Shown here piece after piece: positions 54,341 to 62,611 of a stretch of DNA of 64,000 nt. The DNA is from Paenibacillus rigui. Lineage in GTDB: Bacteria > Bacillota > Bacilli > Paenibacillales > NBRC-103111. Every line of letters starts with the position of its first letter. The stretch's first letter is position 1. The stretch is from positions 1 to 64,000 of the forward strand of contig NZ_NMQW01000012.1 of the NCBI RefSeq assembly GCF_002234615.1. Reading direction: 5' to 3'. Made by a program: the position numbers and the translations under genes. The notes below the pieces were generated by a model that was not told the DNA's origin, made no database searches, and saw only the letters and a list, made by a program, of their open reading frames with translations.

Positions 54341-55186
54341 TTATTCCGTCAATGAAGGATAGCGGTAATCCTCGTCATCATCAGCATCCTGCTGATCGCT
54401 GATATCTACGTTGAGGCCTGACTGCTTCCAACGATTCATCATTTCATCCGACATGTAATGGTAGCTTAAATCAAGCAGCTCCAGCCTCTTGATCCTCTCA
54501 CTGTTGATCAGCGCTTCGGCTCCCACATCCGATAACGTCCCCATCGAAAGATCCAACGTGTGAAGCTGATCAACAATCGGTGCATTGGCTACAGCCACAG
54601 CGATGTCATCTTGAATTTCACTGTCCTTGAGCCCCAGGTAGGTTAGCTGAGGGAATTTACCAGGCTCGATCAGCGGGAGGACATCGTCGAGGCTTCCATC
54701 GAATCCGTATTCTTCAACCCCTAGATAAAGCTCCAGCTTTTTCAGGCTTTTGAAGCTGCCATCGCTAATGCTGGCAATGACATTTTTTCCAAGGCCGCCG
54801 CAAATGATCGTCAGCTCCTCCAGCTTGTCATGATGGGCCGGTTCAAGACTGAGACCTGTGCTTCCCTTAATCGTGAAGGATGTAAGCTCGGGATAAGCAG
54901 ATAAAATCGGTCCCAAATTGGATTGATTAATCCAAGAGACCTCACATTCTTCATAGGACATATCGCCAATAAACAAGCTGCGCAGCTTTGGAAAGCGGTC
55001 TTTCAGCCGAACCAGCGCTTCTACAATTTCACTGGAATCATTTTCGTAGGCGCCGCCCCAGTCACCGATAACGAGACTTTCAAGCTGCAAGCTCTCCTCC
55101 TTACCTGCTAGCTCCTCTATTAAATCTAGGATTTTGACTCCATTCTCGTACTGATCATAATCGACGGATAGTTTACACTCGGACAT
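54341..55186 (-). CDS. STM4015-family leucine-rich-repeat-like protein
   Basis: A 281-residue cytoplasmic protein built from LRR-type repeats (for example LESLVIGDW, LRSLFIGDM, LTYLGLKDS, LHTLDLSMG, LELLDLSYH) across about 30-255. The tail, about 258-281, is strongly acidic and ends YRYPSLTE. It has no catalytic motif. A strong AAGGAGG precedes the ATG and it is the first gene of the operon. Together with the four genes after it, it matches the order of the STM4015-STM4011 families. It may be a scaffold or even the modified substrate; neither is shown. Confidence 0.85.
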   Translation of the reverse strand: MSECKLSVDYDQYENGVKILDLIEELAGKEESLQLESLVIGDWGGAYENDSSEIVEALVRLKDRFPKLRSLFIGDMSYEECEVSWINQSNLGPILSAYPELTSFTIKGSTGLSLEPAHHDKLEELTIICGGLGKNVIASISDGSFKSLKKLELYLGVEEYGFDGSLDDVLPLIEPGKFPQLTYLGLKDSEIQDDIAVAVANAPIVDQLHTLDLSMGTLSDVGAEALINSERIKRLELLDLSYHYMSDEMMNRWKQSGLNVDISDQQDADDDEDYRYPSLTE

Positions 55187-55558
55187 AAAATACCTCCTTA
55201 AAATGAATAATGACCTTCATTCATTATAAAAGCCACACACACCCGTTTCAAATGTTTTCCATTTCGTTCACATTCTCTACATAATTGCTTTTGCTTCTCA
55301 AATTTGTACTGCTTGGATTTCCCCTGTACTATCATCGCACTCACCTGTAAATGGATAGTTGTAATGCTTTGACCTTATTTACTCTATCTGACTATTCTAT
55401 TCAAACGATTCAGAAATAGAAAAGGTCTATTAGACAAAAATAGAACATTCACTTACCATATATTATATAATTCATATAGGTTTAGTATGAATACTGTAGA
55501 TCGTAGTTATAGGTCAAATTCAAACATGATTAACACATCAAAGGAGAGAAACCATGAA

Positions 55559-56410
55559 ATGAAAAAAGTTAAGCTAGTCATTTTCCTGTCCCTGCTTCTT
55601 GTTGTCAGCGCATGCGGTTCACAGCCTTCTACAACAGCAATCTCGTCGAGCCAACCGGCTCCCGCCCAAGTCAGACCTGAGGATGTAACGATCAAATTAT
55701 TAGCTTCAACCGTCAACAACAACGATGAAGTTGCTCCGATTTTAAAAACGGAATTGGATAAACTGGGTTATAAGCTCGAATTCAAAACGCCATCCGACAC
55801 CAATGTCGGGAACAAAGAAGTGTTGGCTGGTAACTACGATGCCTTAATCGGCATGCATACTGCCGCCCTGAACACTTATAATGAAGCGCAAAAAACGAAT
55901 TTGGTCGAGGCGTTTAAAACAACTTTCGCCCCGAATGGATTGTTCTCAAGAAAGTACAAATCCTTAGAGCAGCTGCCTGAGGGTGCTACGATCAGCATTC
56001 CAAGCGATGCCTCAAATGCCGGTCGTCCCCTATTTATTCTCCAAAGTAAAGGTCTCATCAAGTTAAAGCCGGGTACAGACCCGACAAAAACCTCTCCTTC
56101 GGATATTATTGAAAATCCGCATAAATACAAATTCAAATCTGTCGATACAGCAGTTCTACTAAGAGCATTGGATGATGTCGATGCCGGCTTCTTGTATCAA
56201 AGCTTGAGAATTCAGGGGGGATTCAAGCTTACCGATGCTTTAGGCCTCGAATCGGCCGACGCAAAAGATTATTACATCATTGCTCTTACCCGTCCCGAGC
56301 TAATCGGCTCCGCCAAGCTCAAAGCATTGCAGCAAGCTTATTTTAGTGCGGCAGTGAAGGATTTTTACGTTAAAAAGTACGATGCAGGAAGTATTTACTA
56401 TTCATGGTAA
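55559..56410 (+). CDS. MetQ/NlpA-type substrate-binding lipoprotein
   Basis: A 283-residue binding lipoprotein with lipobox VVSAC at about 16-20. The NlpA/MetQ-type segments IKLLASTVNNNDEVAPILK and DYYIIALTRPE are visible, and the family imports methionine or related sulfur compounds. The ATG at 55559 is chosen because the translated region before it has no lipoprotein features. A short ATGAAATGA just upstream overlaps it. It heads a plus-strand operon with a flavin monooxygenase, an ATPase and a permease, so a sulfur-containing ligand that the monooxygenase then attacks is likely. The 300-bp divergent gap 55187-55486 holds no gene. Confidence 0.8.
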   Translation: MKKVKLVIFLSLLLVVSACGSQPSTTAISSSQPAPAQVRPEDVTIKLLASTVNNNDEVAPILKTELDKLGYKLEFKTPSDTNVGNKEVLAGNYDALIGMHTAALNTYNEAQKTNLVEAFKTTFAPNGLFSRKYKSLEQLPEGATISIPSDASNAGRPLFILQSKGLIKLKPGTDPTKTSPSDIIENPHKYKFKSVDTAVLLRALDDVDAGFLYQSLRIQGGFKLTDALGLESADAKDYYIIALTRPELIGSAKLKALQQAYFSAAVKDFYVKKYDAGSIYYSW

Positions 56411-56432
56411 TCTTGAAAGGTGGTATTTATCC

Positions 56433-57776
56433 ATGCCCAAGAAAGCAAAAAGACAGCTCATACTCGGTTGTGCATTGAGCAGCGGCAGCGAGAACTCGAT
56501 ATGGAAGCATCCCCGACATTGGTCGGATGCACCAATTAATATCCGATATTTTCAAGAATGCGCGCAAAAAGCCGAGGAAGGCAAGATGGATTTTATATTC
56601 GTTGGTGATACGTTGTTCGTTAACGAAAATTCGCCTCCTCCGCTAATCAACCGCCTAGAGCCGCTGACGCTGCTTACGGCCGTGGCAGGCGTTACAAAGC
56701 ATATCGGACTTGTCGGCACTCTCTCCACTACATATAGCGAACCTTACAATGTAGCGCGGCTTTTTTCCTCACTCGATCATATTAGCAATGGCAGGGCCGG
56801 CTGGAATATCGTGACGACCGCGTTAGCCAATACCGCACTTAATTTTAGCAAAGAAGCCCATTTGGAGCATGACCAGCGTTATGAGGTTGCTGATGAGTTT
56901 GTTGAGGTTACCAAAGGATTATGGGACTCTTGGGAAGAAGGGGCTTTTATCCGGGACAAAGAAAAAGGCGTGTTTTTCGATCAGGAAAAGCTTCATGTAC
57001 TGGACCATAGAGGTAAATATTTCTCTGTTAAAGGGCCGTTAAGCAGCGAACGTACGAAACAAGGCTATCCGGTACTTGTGCAGGCAGGCTCCTCCGACGC
57101 AGGGATCGATTTCGCTGCGAAGCACGCGGATATCGTGTTTACGCATCAAGGGAGTCTGGACAGTGCACAAGCCTTTTATCGAAAACTAAAAAGCAGAGTC
57201 CATGCTCACGGCAGAGAACCGGAGCACCTGCATATTCTTCCTGGCGTCAGCATTATTGTCAGCCGTACCGAGGAGGAAGCCCAGCGCAAGCTGGCGGAAA
57301 TTGATGGACTCGTCAATGTGGATGAAGCCCTTAATACACTCGACCGTTATTTCAATAGTGTTGATCTAAAGACATTGTTTCCGTTGGATGAGCCGCTTCC
57401 GGACAAATGGACGGATTGGGGCTCAGACGGTTTCAAAAGTGCTGTAGAACAGTTGGATCGAATCGTGAAGGAGGAAAAGCTTACGCTTCGCCAATTGGCT
57501 ATTCGAAACGCCACCCGTAAAGATAAAGGCACGTTTGTCGGTACACCGGAACAGATTGCTGATGAAATTCAAGAGTGGTTCGAGTCGGAAGCCGTCGATG
57601 GCTTTATCGTAAGCTCAGGCCCGATTGTACCGGAAGGCATCCATGATTTTGTTAATCTCGTCCTCCCCATTCTTCAAAGCAGAGGACTGTATCGAACGGA
57701 ATATGAGGCGGATACGTTCCGCGAAAACATCGGCGTGCCTATTCCACCTAATCGGTATCGGAAACAAAGGGCATGA
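56433..57776 (+). CDS. NtaA/SnaA/DszA-family FMN-dependent monooxygenase
   Basis: A 447-residue luciferase-like monooxygenase that uses reduced FMN and oxygen. ILGCALSSG at the N-terminus, GRAGWNIVTTALANTA and QAGSSDAGIDFAAKHAD are family blocks. Relatives oxidise alkyl sulfides, sulfones or chelators; the MetQ-type transporter around it favours an organosulfur substrate. The ATG at 56433 follows GAAAGGTGG. No flavin reductase is encoded nearby, so it must share one from elsewhere. Confidence 0.88.
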   Translation: MPKKAKRQLILGCALSSGSENSIWKHPRHWSDAPINIRYFQECAQKAEEGKMDFIFVGDTLFVNENSPPPLINRLEPLTLLTAVAGVTKHIGLVGTLSTTYSEPYNVARLFSSLDHISNGRAGWNIVTTALANTALNFSKEAHLEHDQRYEVADEFVEVTKGLWDSWEEGAFIRDKEKGVFFDQEKLHVLDHRGKYFSVKGPLSSERTKQGYPVLVQAGSSDAGIDFAAKHADIVFTHQGSLDSAQAFYRKLKSRVHAHGREPEHLHILPGVSIIVSRTEEEAQRKLAEIDGLVNVDEALNTLDRYFNSVDLKTLFPLDEPLPDKWTDWGSDGFKSAVEQLDRIVKEEKLTLRQLAIRNATRKDKGTFVGTPEQIADEIQEWFESEAVDGFIVSSGPIVPEGIHDFVNLVLPILQSRGLYRTEYEADTFRENIGVPIPPNRYRKQRA

Positions 57777-57794
57777 AGGAGGACATTCTAGCTC

Positions 57795-58565
57795 ATGATT
57801 ACCTTGAAGCACATACATAAAACATACACGACCGATGAAGGTGTGGTCCACGCGGTTCGGGATGTATCATTGGAGATAGAGAAAGGCGATATTTATGGCA
57901 TTATCGGGTTTAGCGGAGCAGGAAAATCCTCATTGATGCGTACGATCAATTTGCTGGAAAGGCCTGACAGCGGGCATGTGTTTGTTGATGGCAAGGAACT
58001 AAGCCGCTTATCGAAAAAAGAGCTTCGGCGGGAAAGGCATTCGATCGGGATGGTGTTTCAACATTTTAATCTGCTCAATAACCGGACCGTTTATGGCAAT
58101 GTAGCTTTAGCGCTTGAGCTGGCGGGCGTTCCGAAATCGCAACATAGGCAAAGAATCGAAGAATGCCTGGATATACTAGAGATTTCGGAAAAATCGAATG
58201 TCTATCCCGTGAAGTTAAGCGGGGGTCAGAAGCAGCGAGTTGCGATCGCCAGAGCTATTGCCAATCGGCCCAAAGTATTATTGTGCGACGAGCCGACCTC
58301 TTCCATCGATCCGCAAATGACTGAGAGCATCCTTCGTTATTTGAAGCAGATTAACCGGCAATTGGGCATTACCATTGTCATCGTTACGCATGAGATGGAT
58401 GTTATTAATTCGATTTGCAATAAAGTCGCTGTGATGGAGAACGGTATTATCGTTGAAAATTTTATACTTAAGGATCCGGCATTCGTGCCGACGTCAAGAA
58501 TCGCAAAATTCCTTTTGAAACGGGAAAATTTTTATTTCTCTGTGGAGGAGGAGAAGTATGCTTGA
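57795..58565 (+). CDS. metN: MetN-like ABC ATPase lacking the NIL domain
   Basis: A 256-residue ABC ATPase. The Walker A motif GFSGAGKSS is at 38-46, followed by signature LSGGQKQRVAIARAI, Walker B VLLCDEPTS and switch His in IVTHEMDV. It is close to MetN but ends soon after the ABC domain. It lacks the about 80-residue NIL/ACT regulatory domain through which methionine inhibits MetN. The import system is therefore probably not under methionine feedback. It overlaps the permease gene by 8 nt. Confidence 0.9.
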   Translation: MITLKHIHKTYTTDEGVVHAVRDVSLEIEKGDIYGIIGFSGAGKSSLMRTINLLERPDSGHVFVDGKELSRLSKKELRRERHSIGMVFQHFNLLNNRTVYGNVALALELAGVPKSQHRQRIEECLDILEISEKSNVYPVKLSGGQKQRVAIARAIANRPKVLLCDEPTSSIDPQMTESILRYLKQINRQLGITIVIVTHEMDVINSICNKVAVMENGIIVENFILKDPAFVPTSRIAKFLLKRENFYFSVEEEKYA

Positions 58566-59223
58566 GGAAATAACGAAAGCGATGCCGGACTTTTGGATAG
58601 CTCTCGGAGAATCGTGGTACATGCTTCTCGTTGCTATTCCAATTACAATCGTTTTTGCCATTCCCCTTGGCACTATATTGTATTTCATCCGGCCGGGATC
58701 CCTCATTAAGGCTCCCAAAACTTACATCCTTTTGAACGCCATTGTCAACATCATTCGCTCCTTTCCCTTTATCGTTCTGCTCATTGCGGTCATTCCGATC
58801 ACTCGGTTTATTGTAGGCACCGCTCTAGGGACTACAGCTGTCATTGTACCTTTAGTGATTGCGGCAACCCCCTACTTTTCTCGTTTTGTCGAGCAAACCT
58901 TGCTTGAGGTAAACAGAGGACTGCTTGAAGCTGCCGAGTCCATGGGTGCGAGCCGGTTACAGATCGTTTGGAAAGTGTTGTACGTAGAGGCTCGCTCTGG
59001 CATTGTTAACTCCGTGACGATTATATTGGTCAGTTTCTTGAATTATTCATCGGTAGCGGGGCTTGTCGGAGGCGGCGGCCTGGGAGACTTTGCTTTACTC
59101 TATGGTTATCAAAGATACCAACCTTATGTTATGGGATTTACGATCATTGTAATTATCATTTGCGTCCAGGTTTTTCAGTTCACAGGTAACTATTTGGTTC
59201 GCAAATTGGACAAAAGACTCTAG
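58558..59223 (+). CDS. metI: MetI-like ABC permease
   Basis: A 221-residue membrane permease with five predicted helices. The EAA loop LLEAAESMGASRLQIVWKV and the VGGGGLGDFALLYGYQRY block are classic MetI features. It is the last gene of the MetQ-type operon; the ATPase stop overlaps its ATG. A stem-loop terminator follows at 59410. Confidence 0.92.
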   Translation: MLEEITKAMPDFWIALGESWYMLLVAIPITIVFAIPLGTILYFIRPGSLIKAPKTYILLNAIVNIIRSFPFIVLLIAVIPITRFIVGTALGTTAVIVPLVIAATPYFSRFVEQTLLEVNRGLLEAAESMGASRLQIVWKVLYVEARSGIVNSVTIILVSFLNYSSVAGLVGGGGLGDFALLYGYQRYQPYVMGFTIIVIIICVQVFQFTGNYLVRKLDKRL

Positions 59224-59409
59224 GAAATAGTCACAGCAATGGATAGATCCCGGCTGAGACTTATCTAAAACGAGCCCTGTTACAGCCCGGTACGGACATT
59301 CTTCAATGGATCCGTACGCGAGATACGAATCATGCCGGCAACGCGAAATTGAGACGTACACGACAAAAAAGAGATATGAAACAAGGTTCGTATACAAGAG
59401 CATACAAAC

Positions 59410-59455
59410 AAAGGAAGCCTTGGACTGGATCATGACGGTCCCTGGCTTCCTTTAC
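59410..59455. terminator. Terminator after metI operon
   Basis: AAAGGAAGCC pairs with GGCTTCCTTT, with an inner GGAC/GTCC stem. A modest T-rich flank follows on the plus strand. The rest of the 59224-59522 gap shows nothing recognisable. Confidence 0.75.
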
Positions 59456-59522
59456 TTTATGACGTTATACGTGTAAGCTTGCTTGTTCGATCAGCGTGCT
59501 GTTAGCGGCTGTATTAAAGTGA

Positions 59523-59732
59523 CTATATTTTTTCCACTTGCTGAATAAGCTCGTCCATTTTAAATGCCCGCTTCTCAATCCGGGATACATACGAGCGCGA
59601 TATCCCCAGCTCCTTCGCAATCTCCCGCTGCGTCCGTTCCTCATCGCCAAGCTCTATCCCAAACAGGCCTACAACAACCTCTTTTTTCCGTTCATCCAAT
59701 AGATCCAAATTGCGGTATATCTTCACATTCAT
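59523..59732 (-). pseudogene. Fragment of a sigma-K-like sporulation sigma factor (region 4 only)
   Basis: A 69-codon frame nearly identical in pattern to the C-terminal region 4 of sigma-K. It contains [13 protein letters not shown] and the helix-turn-helix [21 protein letters not shown]. Regions 1 and 2 are missing, there is no ribosome binding site, and the tail after KRA differs from sigma-K. The rest of the gene is not in the neighbourhood and no skin-type recombinase is visible. It is most likely a decayed duplicate; a small DNA-binding protein cannot be excluded. Confidence 0.7.
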
Positions 59733-59806
59733 GAAAACTGTTTCCTGGTAAATGATGGGGAACAGACGTTAGCATACTATCAATAATATATAGCCATTCA
59801 CTAGAC

Positions 59807-60820
59807 TTACAAGCTGACGATTGCTTTGATCACCTTGGACTCCGGCTTCAGCCAAGTCTCAAATTGTTCAATCATCCCTTCGAATGAAGCACGATGGGTA
59901 ATAAAGCGTTCGATATCGATGCTTCCGCTTTCCAAAGCGGCGCGCACCGTATTAAAATCCTCTGTTGTCGCGTTACGGCTGCCCATAAGTGTAAGCTCCC
60001 GTTTGTGGAACTCAGGGTCATGGAAAGTGATGTCTGCCTTGACCAATCCGACATAAATCAATTTGCCGCCATGCGCGACTAGACCGAATGAATCCGTCAT
60101 CGATCTCCCATTGCCCGTGGCGTCGAACACAACGGTCGGCATTTCACCATTCGTAAGAGCCGCTAGCTGCTCCTGCGGCTGCTGCAGCGCATGAATGGCG
60201 TGATCTGCGCCTGCCCATTCCAGGCAAAAAGCCAAACGCTCGTCATTGATGTCCATCGCAATTACAGTGGCCCCCCGCTGCTTCGCCAAAATCATAACAC
60301 CCAAACCAATAGGACCCGCTCCGATGACTAGCACGATTTCGCCCGCGCGCAGCTCCGATCTCCGTACCGCGTGAGCTCCGATGCTAAGTGGCTCTAACAT
60401 AGCCGATTGATCCAGCGTTAGTCCATCCGTTTTGATTAAATAATCGGCAGGTAAAGAAACAAGCTCTCGCATCCCCCCGTCCTCATGGACGCCAAGCACT
60501 CTCATTGCTGTGCAGCAGTTCGTCTTTCCGTTGCGACAAGCTATGCAGGTACCGCAGTGTAGATAAGGAATAACACTCACCTGATTGCCAACTTGCAGAT
60601 CATTTACCCCTTCGCCAACCTGTTCCACATAACCAGCCAGTTCATGCCCCAGAACGCGCGGGTAACTGAAGAATGGCTGATTTCCTTTGTAAGCATGCAA
60701 ATCGGTTCCGCAGATGCCAATTCTTTTGATACGCACAATGGCTTCTCCAGCGGTTAATGTCGGCTCCTGCGTCTCAACAAGCTTAAACTGCTCAATCTGT
60801 TCACAGACTATCTGTCTCAA
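59807..60820 (-). CDS. Zinc-dependent alcohol dehydrogenase, L-galactonate 5-dehydrogenase-like
   Basis: A 337-residue medium-chain zinc dehydrogenase. The catalytic zinc Cys is in GICGTDLHAY and its His in GHELAGY. The structural zinc cysteines are in CGTCIACRNGKTNC and the Rossmann motif is VIGAGPIGLG. The blocks GNQPFFSYPRVLGHE and DPEFHKRELTLMGSRNAT closely match E. coli LgoD (YjjN), which oxidises L-galactonate to tagaturonate. With the altronate dehydratase upstream, a hexuronate route is likely. Substrate choice among L-galactonate, gulonate and related acids is uncertain. Confidence 0.88.
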   Translation of the reverse strand: MRQIVCEQIEQFKLVETQEPTLTAGEAIVRIKRIGICGTDLHAYKGNQPFFSYPRVLGHELAGYVEQVGEGVNDLQVGNQVSVIPYLHCGTCIACRNGKTNCCTAMRVLGVHEDGGMRELVSLPADYLIKTDGLTLDQSAMLEPLSIGAHAVRRSELRAGEIVLVIGAGPIGLGVMILAKQRGATVIAMDINDERLAFCLEWAGADHAIHALQQPQEQLAALTNGEMPTVVFDATGNGRSMTDSFGLVAHGGKLIYVGLVKADITFHDPEFHKRELTLMGSRNATTEDFNTVRAALESGSIDIERFITHRASFEGMIEQFETWLKPESKVIKAIVSL

Positions 60821-60841
60821 GCAACACGCCTCCTATCTATT

Positions 60842-60985
60842 TTATACATATACGTTCTCATTATATTCAGTTCTTCCGCTTACCCATGATTTATTGTGAA
60901 CAAGCTCCAGGATCTCGAGCACCTCTTGTAGTAGTTCAGTATCTATCGGCTCATCCGTTCCCAATGCTCTGCCGCCTGCTTGCAT
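60842..60985 (-). CDS. Small unidentified reading frame between uxaA and the dehydrogenase
   Basis: A 47-codon frame beginning MQAGGRALGTDEP, with an amphipathic leucine/glutamate-rich middle (ELLQEVLEILELV). A stop precedes it, and a second frame ending WERMSR just upstream also looks protein-like. The pair may be a frameshifted remnant of a longer gene. I see no ribosome binding site and do not recognise the family. It sits in the 278-bp gap 60821-61098. Confidence 0.3.
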   Translation of the reverse strand: MQAGGRALGTDEPIDTELLQEVLEILELVHNKSWVSGRTEYNENVYV

Positions 60986-61098
60986 CGCTGCTGAATCTCA
61001 GATGAGACCGGATGCCAATTTGCCCAACCATCTAGTCAGAATTTAGAACTAGCAGCCATGTGTGTACCATTTTAAAATATATGGTTTCTCTCCAATTT

Positions 61099-62598
61099 TT
61101 AAAGAGTTACCCCATCTTTGAAAATGGCGATTTCTTTAAAGCCGTTTTGTTCATTGCGAGTCGCAATCTCCCCCGAAGCGACTTGCAATACGTAGTGAAA
61201 TAGATCATCAGTCAACTCGCGAAATCCAACATCTTCCAACAGCTGCCCAGCGTTAAAATCAATCCAGTTCGATTTCTTTTGGCACAACAAGCTGTTTGTC
61301 GAAATTTTCACGGTAGGAACCGGTCCTCCAAACGGGGTGCCGCGGCCTGTCGTAAACAGGACGATGTGAGCGCCAGATGCAGCTAAAGCTGTTACAGAAA
61401 CCAGATCGTTTCCCGGACCCTGAACAAGATTCAGACCGTTTTTCACGACTCTGGAGCCATAGGGAAGCACATCCGCAACATAGGCATGTCCGCCTTTTTG
61501 TACACAACCTAAAGATTTTTCTTCCAGTGTCGTAATCCCTCCCTGTTTATTTCCCGGAGACGGATTCTCGTAGACGACCTGGTTATGACTGATATAATAA
61601 TTTTTGAAATCATTAATTAAAGCCACTGTTTTGTTAAATACCGCTTCATCCTGCGCCCGATTCATGAGAATCGTTTCCGCCCCGAACATTTCCGGCACTT
61701 CGGTCATAATGGTTGTTCCACCGTAGGAAACCAGTAAATCCGAGAAGCTGCCGACCAGAGGATTAGCCGTAATGCCTGAAAATCCGTCAGAGCCTCCGCA
61801 TTTCATACCAATTTTCAAAGCGGAGATGGGAACGGGTTGGCGTTTAAACGATTCTGCATACTCGACTAACGCCTTAATCAAGTCCATACCGGTTTCCAAT
61901 TCATCTTCGACTTCCTGACTGATTAGAAACTTTACTCGATCTTGATCGAATTCATCAATCACCTTCATAAATTGATTGACGGAATTGTTTTCACAACCGA
62001 GCCCCAGAACCAGAACGCCAGCGGCATTGGGATGATGAACCAGATTGCTTAATATTTTTTGCGTGTTGCTAAGGTCATCACCCAACTGCGAACATCCAAA
62101 GGGGTGGGCGAAATGGAATATCCCGTCGATAGCGCTATCCTTAAAGCGTTCATTGCCCATTCTGGCTAGTATTTCCGCTGTTTTATTGATACACCCTACC
62201 GTATTAATGATCCAGATTTCATTACGGATGCCAGCTTCCCCGTTGCTCCTGATATATCCCTGGAATGTCAGGTCCGAAGGCTGCCGCTTAATCTCCTCTT
62301 TGGCCGGCTTATAGCTGTAGTTCAGCTTCCCCTCCAGATTCGTCCGGAGGTTGTGGGTATGCACCCATTGTCCTTCTTGAATGTCTGAGCTTGCACGTCC
62401 AATGGAATAACCGAACTTCAACACATGTTCTCCGGCTGATAGATGTCTTCTAGCAACTTTATGCCCAGATGGAATATCTTCTTGCAAAGTCATAATCTTA
62501 TCTTCAAAAGCAACTGTCTCTCCCTTGGTAAAGGAGCGGGTGGTTATACAAACAGAGTCTTCCGGGTGTATGACTATAGCTGAATCGCTTTTTTTCAT
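61099..62598 (-). CDS. uxaA: Altronate dehydratase
   Basis: A 499-residue altronate dehydratase that converts D-altronate to 2-keto-3-deoxygluconate. Residues about 1-90 form an SAF domain, and the catalytic UxaA body shows CGGSDGFSGITANP, PEMFGAE, NPSPGNKQGGITTLEEKS and STNSLL. It follows E. coli UxaA throughout. The ATG at 62598 has AAGGAG upstream and lies 13 bp after the stop of the AraC-type regulator, so these are probably one operon. It would feed uronic acids from xylan or pectin into the KDG pathway. Confidence 0.93.
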   Translation of the reverse strand: MKKSDSAIVIHPEDSVCITTRSFTKGETVAFEDKIMTLQEDIPSGHKVARRHLSAGEHVLKFGYSIGRASSDIQEGQWVHTHNLRTNLEGKLNYSYKPAKEEIKRQPSDLTFQGYIRSNGEAGIRNEIWIINTVGCINKTAEILARMGNERFKDSAIDGIFHFAHPFGCSQLGDDLSNTQKILSNLVHHPNAAGVLVLGLGCENNSVNQFMKVIDEFDQDRVKFLISQEVEDELETGMDLIKALVEYAESFKRQPVPISALKIGMKCGGSDGFSGITANPLVGSFSDLLVSYGGTTIMTEVPEMFGAETILMNRAQDEAVFNKTVALINDFKNYYISHNQVVYENPSPGNKQGGITTLEEKSLGCVQKGGHAYVADVLPYGSRVVKNGLNLVQGPGNDLVSVTALAASGAHIVLFTTGRGTPFGGPVPTVKISTNSLLCQKKSNWIDFNAGQLLEDVGFRELTDDLFHYVLQVASGEIATRNEQNGFKEIAIFKDGVTL

Positions 62599-62611
62599 AT
62601 GAGGTCTCTCC

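Noticed and set aside
59523-59732. The sigma-K fragment as one half of a skin-interrupted sigK
   Set aside because: No recombinase or N-terminal sigma-K half is visible within the window. Only a search of the full genome could reopen this.
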